Source: Acinetobacter vivianii
GTDB lineage: Bacteria > Pseudomonadota > Gammaproteobacteria > Pseudomonadales > Moraxellaceae
Assembly (NCBI RefSeq): GCF_014635885.1
Contig: NZ_BMDR01000001.1
Location: 496,001-560,000 of the forward strand
Length of the DNA stretch: 64,000 bases
Direction: 5' to 3'
The translations under genes and the position numbers were made by a program. Below, one piece after another: positions 47,387 through 55,708 of the stretch; positions within the stretch are counted from its first letter, which is position 1; each line of letters begins with the position of its first letter. The notes under the pieces are model-generated. The model ran no database searches and was not told the origin of the DNA. It saw only the letters and a program-made list of their open reading frames with translations.

Positions 47387-48448
47387 ATGTTAAATATAAC
47401 TAAATATATAATGGGCATAAGTGCTTTGTTTATAGCATCGAGTAGTTACGCAGCGAGTGCTTTAGATGTATCACCAATTTGTAAAACAGTGGGTAAAGAT
47501 CTTGATAGTTTTATAAGTAGAGGGTCACATTGTCTAATGTCAGAACAGCGAGAAATAGCTTTAACTGATGCACAAGGCCTGAATGTTGGTACTGCAAAAG
47601 TTACTGCATATGTTTATTCTGATAATCCTAAAAATGCATTAACCTGGAGTTATAAATATAAATTACGTACTCAAATTATTGGAAAGCCTGGCGAATCTTT
47701 AAAAGTACGTCCAGAATTGTATTGTTATGAATGTACTGTAAAAACTGTATATGGCAATCCTATTAATTTAGTTAATGGTTTATCTGCAGAGTCAATTACC
47801 ACATTTACACCCTCAAAAGCATCTCTTGCAACATCAAATCCTTTATTTTTATCTCCCAGTGTTAGTTTTCAGGTTGCAAAAGTAAAAGAATCTTTTGATA
47901 ATGCAGGCTATTTGGACCCAGGCCTTTATAATCCTAGTGTAAGGTGTGATATTGGGAAGGCCAAATTAAACACACAGGGCTGTGTCTATCCCAATGCACC
48001 AGCGATTATGACCACAATTAAACTTACTGATCCTGATGTAGATGAATCTGCAAAGCATATTAAAGAAGCCTTTTTAGCAGGAAAACCGGGGGAGTTTATT
48101 GCTAGTGCACCAAACTCACTATTTAGAACGTCAAATTCAAGACCTTTACATCGTCTTAGAGATGCAGGAAAACGCAAAGAACATCGAGCCATTTCCGTCA
48201 AAAACTGTAAGGCAAAATATGGTCCAACTGTGGGTTCGAAATGCTTCTTTACAGGTGATTCTGATGAAGTTGCAACGGATTGCGATTGTGATGAATTTCC
48301 ATTTGCGGCAACAGATGAAGGTGGAGCAGATGCTTCCGTGAAAAAGATTGACGCCTCTGATAATCGGAGAGCAGGTGCTCGTTTAGGTGCTTTTTTTAGT
48401 GCGGAAAGAGTGCTAGATCAAGATGAATTCTTTTTAAAAGTTGATTAA
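47387..48448 (+). CDS. Secreted protein with C-terminal NucA/NucB deoxyribonuclease domain
   Basis: A 353-residue exported protein. A signal peptide (MLNITKYIMGISALFIASSS, cleavage near YAA-S) is followed by a Cys-rich unknown region and, from about residue 185, a NucA/NucB-type nuclease domain: RCDIG and GCVYPNAP, then PLHRLRDAGKRKEHR, and the hallmark CDEFPFAATDEGG at 301-313 with NRRAGARLGAFFSAERVLDQDEFF to the end. In Bacillus NucA/NucB the acidic residues of this motif cleave DNA outside the cell. GGA seven bases upstream supports the start. A MoeA-like gene follows 53 bases on, across a perfect hairpin. Possible roles are DNA scavenging, DNA uptake or antagonism. Confidence 0.8.
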   Translation: MLNITKYIMGISALFIASSSYAASALDVSPICKTVGKDLDSFISRGSHCLMSEQREIALTDAQGLNVGTAKVTAYVYSDNPKNALTWSYKYKLRTQIIGKPGESLKVRPELYCYECTVKTVYGNPINLVNGLSAESITTFTPSKASLATSNPLFLSPSVSFQVAKVKESFDNAGYLDPGLYNPSVRCDIGKAKLNTQGCVYPNAPAIMTTIKLTDPDVDESAKHIKEAFLAGKPGEFIASAPNSLFRTSNSRPLHRLRDAGKRKEHRAISVKNCKAKYGPTVGSKCFFTGDSDEVATDCDCDEFPFAATDEGGADASVKKIDASDNRRAGARLGAFFSAERVLDQDEFFLKVD

Positions 48449-48459
48449 TGACTCATTTA

Positions 48460-48489
48460 AAGAGGTAGCTCAAATCAGAGCTACCTCTT
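48460..48489. promoter_or_regulatory. Perfect hairpin between the nuclease and MoeA-like genes
   Basis: 12-bp perfect stem AAGAGGTAGCTC / GAGCTACCTCTT with a 6-base loop, ending 12 bases before the MoeA-like start. No T-run follows, so it could be an attenuator, an mRNA end-stabiliser for the nuclease, or a structure tuning translation of the next gene. Confidence 0.6.
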
Positions 48490-48501
48490 GGACTTATACT
48501 T

Positions 48502-49908
48502 ATGCGTAAACTTCCCGTACCTGAAGATCTTCCATATGATCTGACCACGATTTATTATCGCCTTTTTATGCAGCTTCCTCTGGGGGAACTAAAGGATACT
48601 GTAAACTTAGAAATGGCACTTAATCAAGTAAATGCAACTGATATTCATGCTTTACAGGACTATCCAGTCCATAACATATCTGCTTACACCGGTTGGGCTA
48701 TTAATTCAGAATCAACTCAAGCTGCAAGTAAACAGCGGCCAATATTAATCGATAACCTATACTGCTGGGGATCGCAACTTTATCGTTCAGTGAACCCATA
48801 CAAGTTGGATCTGAGTGGTAAAAATCTACTCAGAATTCCACAATATACAAAATTACCTGAATCTGTTGATGCTGTTATTGCAGAAGAAGATAAGCGTTTA
48901 GATATTTCTGATTATGATAATAAAAAAATTATAGCACCTGTCTCTACAATGCAAGGCGTTATCCAGCAAGGCAGCGTAATTCAACAAGGTGATCTAATCT
49001 TAGCTAAAAATGAAAAGATCACACCAGAAAAATTGATTGCACTCAGACGCTCTGGAATTAAAGAAATCACAATTTATAAAAATCCACGAATTATGGTTGT
49101 GAGTATGCATTCCTTTGATGAGGAGCATTCATTTTGTGAAGAAAGCTTGTACGTTAAAGACGTATTGAAAACGTGGGGTTACGATAACGTTGAGATAAAG
49201 CAACTTAAGCCACAGCGTTATGATTCAGCATACAATAGCCGTAAGAAAGAGAAAGACCCAACTTTAGATGAGACATTAACAACTGATTGGGAAAGTTATA
49301 ATCGTTTTTTTGAAGAACATATTCCAAATTTTGATGTAATGATTATCTGTTCTCACAAGAACATTGGTGGATCAGTATTTTCAATCGGTAGACTAACGAC
49401 TTTTGATCCTGGCAGTATGACCTCAAATTTCCAAACACGCTCTATTCCTGCTGCTGAAATGGGTATTATTAGAAGTATGCCTAGAACTCCTGAAGTACGT
49501 GAAATCGTACCGCTCATTGATGATCAAGGTAATCCTAGAGGTTCTAAGACCGTTATCACAGAAGATAAAACGACGATCATTAATCTCCCTGGTGATATGC
49601 AAGACATTGCCTTACTCATGCATTTCATGGTGAAGTATATTCTAAATAAACATGATCCAGATTTTCTCAACAAAATATTTATAAAAGGTCGCGCTAAACA
49701 AAAAATTGAAACAGATCTGGTTCAAAAGAGACTAGTATGGGGCAAATATCAACTTCATGATGATGGTCAGTATGACTTAGAGATAATTGAAAAGCAGCAT
49801 GCTTATGAAATAGAACCTTATCTGGTTGCGAACTGTATTGTCGTTGTTCCTTTTGCAGAACAGCCGATCCAAGTTGATGAAAATGTTTATTTTATAAAAA
49901 TTGACTAA
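48502..49908 (+). CDS. Divergent MoeA-like protein (molybdopterin molybdotransferase fold)
   Basis: A 468-residue cytoplasmic protein that follows the MoeA domain order but with degenerate motifs: VHNISAYTGWAINS (MoeA: NSAMDGYA), LPESVDAVIAEED (MoeA: LP-GADAVV-ED), QQGSVIQQGDLILAKNEKITPEKL and LRRSGIKEITIYKNPRIMVVS (the beta-barrel and MPT-domain entry), then FDVMIICSHKNIGGSVF where MoeA has TSGGVSVGD, and INLPGDMQDIALL where MoeA has LPGNPVSALV. It lacks the normal SGGVSVG signature, so molybdate insertion is doubtful. It is downstream of a secreted nuclease gene on the same strand and ends at its own terminator, so the two form a unit. Function unknown. Confidence 0.65.
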   Translation: MRKLPVPEDLPYDLTTIYYRLFMQLPLGELKDTVNLEMALNQVNATDIHALQDYPVHNISAYTGWAINSESTQAASKQRPILIDNLYCWGSQLYRSVNPYKLDLSGKNLLRIPQYTKLPESVDAVIAEEDKRLDISDYDNKKIIAPVSTMQGVIQQGSVIQQGDLILAKNEKITPEKLIALRRSGIKEITIYKNPRIMVVSMHSFDEEHSFCEESLYVKDVLKTWGYDNVEIKQLKPQRYDSAYNSRKKEKDPTLDETLTTDWESYNRFFEEHIPNFDVMIICSHKNIGGSVFSIGRLTTFDPGSMTSNFQTRSIPAAEMGIIRSMPRTPEVREIVPLIDDQGNPRGSKTVITEDKTTIINLPGDMQDIALLMHFMVKYILNKHDPDFLNKIFIKGRAKQKIETDLVQKRLVWGKYQLHDDGQYDLEIIEKQHAYEIEPYLVANCIVVVPFAEQPIQVDENVYFIKID

Positions 49909-49934
49909 CTTTATATTAAATTTTGGATAATTAT

Positions 49935-49967
49935 AAAAAACCATAACGATGTAAGTTATGGTTTTTT
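49935..49967 (+). terminator. Intrinsic terminator of the nuclease/MoeA-like unit
   Basis: Perfect 13-bp stem AAAAAACCATAAC / GTTATGGTTTTTT with a 7-base loop and extra T residues, 27 bases after the MoeA-like stop; A-runs make it usable on both strands. Confidence 0.88.
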
Positions 49968-50035
49968 TTGAATTTAATAGAAAAATTGAAAGATGTCTAT
50001 TACTCTCTTAAAGCGCTTTTTCATCGATCTCTGTA

Positions 50036-51148
50036 CTAGAAACGATATCCCACACCAACATAAGTAATCAGTGGATCAATATCGATCTTGGTTGTCGCGT
50101 GAATTAATTTACTGCCTGTATTTTTGTTGACGACATCAATAGTGGCTTTATTATTTAATTTGGCATAGGAAACTGAACCGACTCCATACCAAGAATCATT
50201 AAAATCATAAGTAAAACCAACGGAAACAATAGGTGCAATCGCATCATCCGCATCTACTTTGACAGTCATATCACCACTTGAGACTTTTCGGTCTAAAGCA
50301 GCTCCACCTTTACCATCCAATACATTTTGAATCATATGCCCAGCTGAGATCAAATCAGCTCTAATTCCTTCATTAAGCTTAATCTGGTTAAAATGAGCAT
50401 ACATCAGACCAGCGCCAACATATGGTCTAAATTTATCTACGCCACCTGTACCAAACTGATATTGTGCTTCTATCGCTGGAGTCCATGCGCGAACTGTTGC
50501 AGCTTTGGACTTGTTACCTAAATTTGTAATAGGAATAGATTGACCTAAGGTAATACCATCAGGGAACAAAATCTTTACGATTTCATTTGGAGAAACTGCT
50601 AATCCAGTTAGAGGCGCTGCAATTTCTCCCTCTCCTTTAATATCAACTTTCGGTGGAACGCCCCCGATTAACTGTAATGAAACTTTGTCATTCAAATAAT
50701 AATTAAACATTAAACCTAAAGTATCGACATCATCAACTTCAAGACCCGCATCATTTTGCCGCCAGTTTTCTAACCCATAAATATTAGCACTACCAGCAAC
50801 TTCTGGCAGGATATTGCCATTTCCATCAGTTAATATTGCTGCCAAAGATGGCTCATTTAAAGCAAACTCGAGAAATTCTTTTTGGTTAAACTGCTCTCCT
50901 CCTAGATCAGTTCCCATCGCATTCGGATCAACAGAGTTTAAGAAGCTAGTCGTCGAAATACTTCCGACTTTGGTGACCGTTCCATTTTTAACATTGGTAT
51001 TAATATTAAAGGGATTCGCCTTACCTTGCGGCATCACATGTAACCAACCTGCCGAGACCGAGAATCGCTTAAATTCTTGGGCATAAGTTAAGTTGGTTAA
51101 AGACATCAAAGTTGTTGCGATTACAATTTTTGTTGCTGTTTTTTTCAT
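50036..51148 (-). CDS. OmpW-family outer-membrane protein, long form
   Basis: A 370-residue outer-membrane beta-barrel precursor. Signal peptide MKKTATKIVIATTLMSLTNL ends at TYAQ; the mature protein starts FKRFSVSAGWLHVMPQG and ends GYRF, a C-terminal aromatic that the Bam machinery needs. OmpW hallmarks are YYLNDKVSLQLIGGVPP, DKFRPYVGAGLMYAHFN and YDFNDSWYGVGSVSYAKL. E. coli OmpW has 212 residues; here there is a ~100-residue insertion in the first part (about 45-145) and another near 265-295, so extracellular loops are long. OmpW/AlkL proteins let small hydrophobic molecules pass. AGGAAG upstream supports the start. Confidence 0.85.
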   Translation of the reverse strand: MKKTATKIVIATTLMSLTNLTYAQEFKRFSVSAGWLHVMPQGKANPFNINTNVKNGTVTKVGSISTTSFLNSVDPNAMGTDLGGEQFNQKEFLEFALNEPSLAAILTDGNGNILPEVAGSANIYGLENWRQNDAGLEVDDVDTLGLMFNYYLNDKVSLQLIGGVPPKVDIKGEGEIAAPLTGLAVSPNEIVKILFPDGITLGQSIPITNLGNKSKAATVRAWTPAIEAQYQFGTGGVDKFRPYVGAGLMYAHFNQIKLNEGIRADLISAGHMIQNVLDGKGGAALDRKVSSGDMTVKVDADDAIAPIVSVGFTYDFNDSWYGVGSVSYAKLNNKATIDVVNKNTGSKLIHATTKIDIDPLITYVGVGYRF

Positions 51149-51806
51149 TTTATTTCTTCCTGAAATTCCACATTACCTGATTTAGTAATATGTTTTTTGA
51201 ATATAACTACAAATGTTTTTTTATCAAACAATAAATTTTACTTACTGATAAAAGGTGACTAATCACTAATTTTTTGTGATGAAATTAACAAAATTAACTG
51301 TAGTTAAAAGTAGCGCTTATAGAAAAAATACCCTCTTTAAGGAATTCTTATAGATATACTTACGTGAATAGTGTTGTTACTCTTATAAAGATACGGTCAG
51401 ACAATAAGTACAAAAGGTCAATACATAAAAAATACTTCATCTATTAACTTCAGCGTACTTAAGTGTAATTGCATCATAATAAACAAGATTCCTTCAGCTA
51501 CTTAACGTTCTTAATTTATTTGTAATGTTTTAAATTATTGAAAATACTATTCTTTATTAATTTTATTGCTGAAATTATAGTTTCATTAGACATAAGCTTT
51601 GAGTACAGCCAAAATGGCTGAGTAAGACGCTTAACTTATAGTATCTTCTTTCTAAGCAATAAAAAAACTGACCATAAGAGGTCAGTTTAATTTAAATAAA
51701 ACAGTGACTTAATAAATTAAATTATTCTATTGCTAACTTGAATACCTATTTATGCTTTATTAAGTTGTTCTAATCAATAATTAGAAGTCGTAATTACTAA
51801 AAAATG
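51149..51806. other. AT-rich intergenic region upstream of the ompW-type gene
   Basis: About 660 bases without credible genes. It contains the promoter region of the ompW-type gene, a 14-bp palindrome TTAACT-GT-AGTTAA (51294-51307), a small hairpin CAGCC-AAAAT-GGCTG (51606-51620) and a terminator-like stem at 51665-51688. Confidence 0.55.
51665..51688 (-). terminator. Intrinsic terminator (minus strand)
   Basis: 9-bp stem AAACTGACC / GGTCAGTTT with a 6-base loop; read on the minus strand it is followed by a T-run. It probably ends transcripts from the hypothetical gene at 51807-52256. Confidence 0.7.
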
Positions 51807-52256
51807 CTATCTACAAGTTTCATTATTCAAAATCACACTACCTAAAGTCTCTCCAACTTTATTTTTATAAAAGACCTCAACTTTATGATCATTAACGCCC
51901 ATATATTTAGAGCTATAAAGCTCTTTGCACCAAACCTGATAACTATCCTTGGTACTTATAAAATCAGCTAAATCTTTTTCTTCAGTTTCAGATATATCTA
52001 AAGCTGGGCTGAATGTTACTGAAGAATAAAATGGGGTCGCGGAAGCTGATGTTATTTTTACCAACTCATTAGATTTATAAGTCACTGATTTTGAAGTCTT
52101 CTCAGTCGACTTCTTAAAATACTCAGTCGCCCGATCAAGATCTATAAACTTAAAATCCTGCCCAATAATTCCTTGTTCTTTCAATTCATCATCAGTATTA
52201 GCTGTTACATTAAAACTCAAGGCCAATAGCATTGAAGTAATTAAAATTCTTGTCAT
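51807..52256 (-). CDS. Hypothetical exported protein
   Basis: A 149-residue protein with a clear signal peptide (MTRILITSMLLALSFNVTA, cleaved before NTDDE). The mature part has two cysteines (in WCKELYS and the final TCR) that could form a disulfide, and no family that I recognise. AGGGG eight bases upstream supports the start; the leader AAGGGGTATTTTTATG closely resembles that of the lipoprotein gene upstream (GAGGGTATTTTATG), which hints that the two were made by duplication of a regulatory leader or share control. Confidence 0.65.
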   Translation of the reverse strand: MTRILITSMLLALSFNVTANTDDELKEQGIIGQDFKFIDLDRATEYFKKSTEKTSKSVTYKSNELVKITSASATPFYSSVTFSPALDISETEEKDLADFISTKDSYQVWCKELYSSKYMGVNDHKVEVFYKNKVGETLGSVILNNETCR

Positions 52257-52382
52257 AAAAATACCCCTTTATTATGCAGGTAATTTATCAAATGGCTGAT
52301 ACGAAGTCATTAAAAAAATATACAAAAATGAATTTATTTATAAGGAGTCATCTATGTAATAGAGTAAGAGAAATATATTGTA

Positions 52383-52961
52383 TTATTTCTGATATACCGT
52401 ACATAAAAAAGGGTCTCCTTTATTAAAAGTAGTACCATCAAAATCTATAGAATAATTTTCACCAATTGTATGAAAATAACTTTGATATCCTGTCTCTTTT
52501 ACCTTTTTATCAAATTTAGAAACGAAGTCATCAAACACAATAGAAAAGTTCGGATTTGCAATTTCTAGTATTTCTTTACAGTATTTGAGTGCTTCTTTTT
52601 TTGAAGATTCATAATTATTTGGATATCTTGAAAAGACAGCTATAGCTCTCCAATCATTTCCTTCAGAAGCTCTATAAATACCAATATCAAGCCAATGTTG
52701 ATCTGGAGTAAATTCGTAATCCAGATTAGCATCTATGGGATTGTACCTGACAACATTCCCATCTTCTCGAACAGCATGTTTTAAATCAGGATACTTTTGT
52801 AAAATATCGTCGGCATAAATAAATATTGGATGACGTTTATCTTCAGGTAATTCTGCTAAAATTTGATATGCCTTTTTAACTTCTTGATCATGATTAAAGG
52901 TTGTCTTAGAACATCCAGTCATAGTAGTGACTAATATACTTGATATTACTATTCTTTTCAT
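52383..52961 (-). CDS. Hypothetical lipoprotein
   Basis: A 192-residue predicted lipoprotein: MKRIVISSILVTTMTGC gives a lipobox with Cys17. The mature part contains DKRHPIFIYADDILQKYPDLK and is rich in Tyr and Lys; I recognise no family. Its ribosome site GAGGG, six bases before the ATG, lies inside a perfect 11-bp hairpin (52963-52990), so translation may be regulated. It lies between the two other small genes of this AT-rich segment. Confidence 0.65.
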   Translation of the reverse strand: MKRIVISSILVTTMTGCSKTTFNHDQEVKKAYQILAELPEDKRHPIFIYADDILQKYPDLKHAVREDGNVVRYNPIDANLDYEFTPDQHWLDIGIYRASEGNDWRAIAVFSRYPNNYESSKKEALKYCKEILEIANPNFSIVFDDFVSKFDKKVKETGYQSYFHTIGENYSIDFDGTTFNKGDPFLCTVYQK

Positions 52962-52962
52962 A

Positions 52963-52990
52963 AAATACCCTCAATATCATGAGGGTATTT
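52963..52990 (-). promoter_or_regulatory. Hairpin sequestering the ribosome binding site of the lipoprotein gene
   Basis: On the minus strand AAATACCCTCA pairs with TGAGGGTATTT across a 6-base loop; the GAGGG in the second arm is the Shine-Dalgarno of the gene that starts at 52961. With the site fully base-paired, translation would need melting or a trans factor. A weak terminator function for an upstream transcript is the alternative. Confidence 0.6.
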
Positions 52991-53065
52991 ATAGCATACA
53001 TTAAAAATGAATGTTGAACAGTCTAACCAGACTTTTCTACCATCCAAACATTCTTGTATTTTTCA

Positions 53066-53326
53066 TTATGCATTAAATTCCGCTTGGGTCATCTCACCCA
53101 GGTAACAAATCGACATGGCAAACAAGTTCACTGGCTGTGTTGAGGGATCACTTTTCTTGATCCATTCAGCACCAATTGCATTCAACTCATTTAGTTTCGT
53201 TTTAGAAACAGGTGGTAGAAAGGATTCTAATGGCAGTTGAATGTTAAAACTTCTTGTATTTCCATTATTACTTGCATCATTAAAAGTATAACCAATCAAA
53301 TACCAATGATATTTTTGTTCAGACAT
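53066..53326 (-). CDS. Hypothetical small protein
   Basis: An 86-residue soluble protein (begins MSEQKYHWYLIGYTFNDAS, ends MTQAEFNA) without signal or membrane segment. Ribosome site is a weak GAGAATAAC. Its composition is like normal coding sequence and no longer frame overlaps it, so it is probably real, but I recognise no family. Confidence 0.5.
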   Translation of the reverse strand: MSEQKYHWYLIGYTFNDASNNGNTRSFNIQLPLESFLPPVSKTKLNELNAIGAEWIKKSDPSTQPVNLFAMSICYLGEMTQAEFNA

Positions 53327-53376
53327 TTGTTATTCTCAAGTTTAATAATTGAGATATTTTTATACCATAAAAAATC

Positions 53377-53415
53377 AAAAAACATGTTCAAAAATCAATC
53401 AATTGAATGTTTTTT
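53377..53415 (-). terminator. Probable terminator of the flavin-dependent monooxygenase gene
   Basis: AAAAAACAT pairs with ATGTTTTTT, with a further TCAA/TTGA stem after a 2-base bulge; T-rich on the minus strand. It lies about 85 bases after the monooxygenase stop. Confidence 0.5.
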
Positions 53416-53498
53416 GTCATATAAATAAAGCACTCACAAGTCAGTATTTGATCAGTGGATGACCTTTTCTACCCAAGATCATCCACCCATCACAAGAA

Positions 53499-54596
53499 TT
53501 AGGACGCAGATTGAAGCAATCCTTTTTCTTTCAATATCGGCATAACATGTTCTCTAAAATATGGAAATTCTTGCGTATAGTTTAGAAATGATAATGTAGT
53601 ACCTGAGAATCCCGTGTGCTGTAAAGAAATCAGTCCGTCCGCAACCTGCTCTGGTGTACCTACTAATGGGAAACCGCCATGCCCCACAACAATACGTTGG
53701 CGTAATCCTTCAAATAAATCAGGCGGGAAAGATTTACAGAATGAAAATAAGGTATCTATTAAATGTTGTACTGCACCCTCATCTGCATTATTCAATTGTC
53801 GATCCCATTCTGCTTGGGCTTCTTCCTCTGTAGGACGACAAATGACATGTGAAAAGGTCAATACTTTAATACTTCTATCAAGTGCTTCGGCTTCTTTCTT
53901 CAGTTCTTTAATTTCAGAAACAGAACGCTCAAGATCTGATGCAGGTGTAAATAAGAAATCTGAATTTTTAACTGCGAATTCACGGCCTTCTTTAGAGCCT
54001 GCCGCATTAAAGATCGGTGGAGCTGGTATCAAATTCGGCTTTCCATAAGTCCCTTTCGTTTGAAAGAACTTTCCATTCCAATCAAAGGATTCTTTACTCT
54101 GCCAAGTTTTCTTAACTAATCCATACCACTCATGCGCATAATCATAACGCGTTTCATGATCATCTGGCAGTTGTAATCCCATTGCGTCATATTCAGGTTT
54201 GTTCCAACCTGCGATAATATTTAAACCGACCCGATTGCCACTGATTTGAGCCATGGTCGCAATTTGCTTGGCAACGACAACTGGATGGTTTAACGCGCTG
54301 TGTAATGTGGCGAATACATGAATTTTATTGGTTTTTGCTAATAAAGCTGATGTCCAGGTCACGGTTTCCAGAACTTTACCATGAAAATCCTTTTCACCGC
54401 CATGGCCAATAAATCTCGCAGCAGATAAAAGAAAATCAATTCCAGCGTCATCAGCCATTTGTGCCAGTTCCAGATTTTTCTCCCAACTGGCATCCCAGCC
54501 ATCTTCCAAAGTAGAAGCAGTGAGTCCTCCAGAACAATTAAAAGCAAAAATACCCAGCTTAAAATGATCTGATAAATTAAAGTCATGTTGAGACAT
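53499..54596 (-). CDS. LLM-class flavin-dependent monooxygenase
   Basis: A 365-residue luciferase-like TIM-barrel protein. Typical elements are LAQMADDAGIDFLLSAARFIG near the N-terminus, LHSALNHPVVVAKQIATMAQISGNRVGLNIIAGWNKPEY, RYDYAHEWYGLVKKTW and PPIFNAAGSKEGREFA. The GWNKPEYDAMG segment resembles RutA (GWQKPEYEQMG), and the family also contains sulfone monooxygenases such as SfnG, so the natural substrate may be a pyrimidine, sulfone or other xenobiotic; this cannot be decided. It needs FMNH2 from a separate reductase, which is not adjacent. AAGGAAAAAAC before the ATG supports the start. It stands alone. Confidence 0.88.
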   Translation of the reverse strand: MSQHDFNLSDHFKLGIFAFNCSGGLTASTLEDGWDASWEKNLELAQMADDAGIDFLLSAARFIGHGGEKDFHGKVLETVTWTSALLAKTNKIHVFATLHSALNHPVVVAKQIATMAQISGNRVGLNIIAGWNKPEYDAMGLQLPDDHETRYDYAHEWYGLVKKTWQSKESFDWNGKFFQTKGTYGKPNLIPAPPIFNAAGSKEGREFAVKNSDFLFTPASDLERSVSEIKELKKEAEALDRSIKVLTFSHVICRPTEEEAQAEWDRQLNNADEGAVQHLIDTLFSFCKSFPPDLFEGLRQRIVVGHGGFPLVGTPEQVADGLISLQHTGFSGTTLSFLNYTQEFPYFREHVMPILKEKGLLQSAS

Positions 54597-54825
54597 GTTT
54601 TTTCCTTTTTTTAATGTAAATGAGTAAATGTGGAAACTTTGAATTCTTTATTTATCAAGTAAGCGTTATATTCTAACGTGGATTTAAACTTTTTTAATTA
54701 TGTGAAATATAAAGTAATATAAATTTTTCTTCCCGTTCCTTTTCAAGCTTCAAATATTTTTCTATAACTTTGGTTAGCGGATGGTCAAGTCAGGCATTAT
54801 ATTGAATATTGTACCCAGCTCTACT

Positions 54826-55524
54826 TTAGAGCCAGGTTAATAAGTTTGGATTTTTTGATTTGATAAATTGGTGTTCATTCATACTGATGAGCTGAAGTGC
54901 GCCATTACTCAGTTTTAAAGTGGTAACACTTGTATTTGCAATCGACCAGCTCAGCGCGAAAGTACGTTGTACACTCAACTCAAGTAACTTTCCAATAATC
55001 ACAGAGATAACACCACCAGAAGTAAATACAATCGCTTCCTGAGGCTGCCGATCTACTAACTCAGTACATAAATTTTGTAATGCCTGATTTACTCTGGTTT
55101 TAAAAACAGGCCAAGATTCATCGTATTCATGATGAAATTCATCATTTGCCCATCGCTCAATTGCCTTATCAAAAATTTGCGCCAAATAAGCCCTTGGATC
55201 AACTTCTTTAAAAACATCCTGTTTTAATACTTCTGGCTGCGAAAATCTAGGTTCATACAGTGAAAACACCTGTTGGTGATTAAACTCATTCCACAATCCA
55301 TCGGTCTTATACATGGCCTGAGGAAAACATTCACTTAAAGAAATTTGTGTGGTTTGCTGATGACGTTTCATACTCCCTGAAACGATATAAGGCTGTTCAG
55401 TAAAAATATTCTTGAAATATTGACCCAAGAGTTTTGCTTGTGCTTCGCCATTTTCTGACAGCTCATCATAATTAGTTTTGCCAAATGAAGCTTGACCATG
55501 TCTGACTAAGTAGATGGTTGTCAT
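54826..55524 (-). CDS. Histidine phosphatase family protein
   Basis: A 232-residue protein that starts TTIYLVRHGQASFG, with the catalytic Arg8-His9-Gly10. In most members a second histidine appears as SHGG; here the matching place reads VFTSGGVISVI, a known variant of a subgroup that has Ser in place of His. AGGA seven bases upstream supports the start. It may dephosphorylate a small molecule or protein; it has no operon partner. Confidence 0.83.
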   Translation of the reverse strand: MTTIYLVRHGQASFGKTNYDELSENGEAQAKLLGQYFKNIFTEQPYIVSGSMKRHQQTTQISLSECFPQAMYKTDGLWNEFNHQQVFSLYEPRFSQPEVLKQDVFKEVDPRAYLAQIFDKAIERWANDEFHHEYDESWPVFKTRVNQALQNLCTELVDRQPQEAIVFTSGGVISVIIGKLLELSVQRTFALSWSIANTSVTTLKLSNGALQLISMNEHQFIKSKNPNLLTWL

Positions 55525-55708
55525 TCCTATATCCTGATTGATGTAAGTCTCAAAATGGATGTAGTTTTAACATAGCTCTTTCTTAAAGTACAAAATTTTT
55601 GTTTTGACTTTTTGTTGGTCTTTGCTTGTGCTCGCTGTTTCAAGCTTAATATTACTTAGGCTATTTAGGAAAAGAAATGCGATTTTTAAACGTCATATTT
55701 TGGAAAAT

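Noticed and set aside
53455..53486. 8-bp inverted repeat GTGGATGA/TCATCCAC behind the monooxygenase gene
   Set aside because: 16-base loop and no T-run; cannot be separated from chance.
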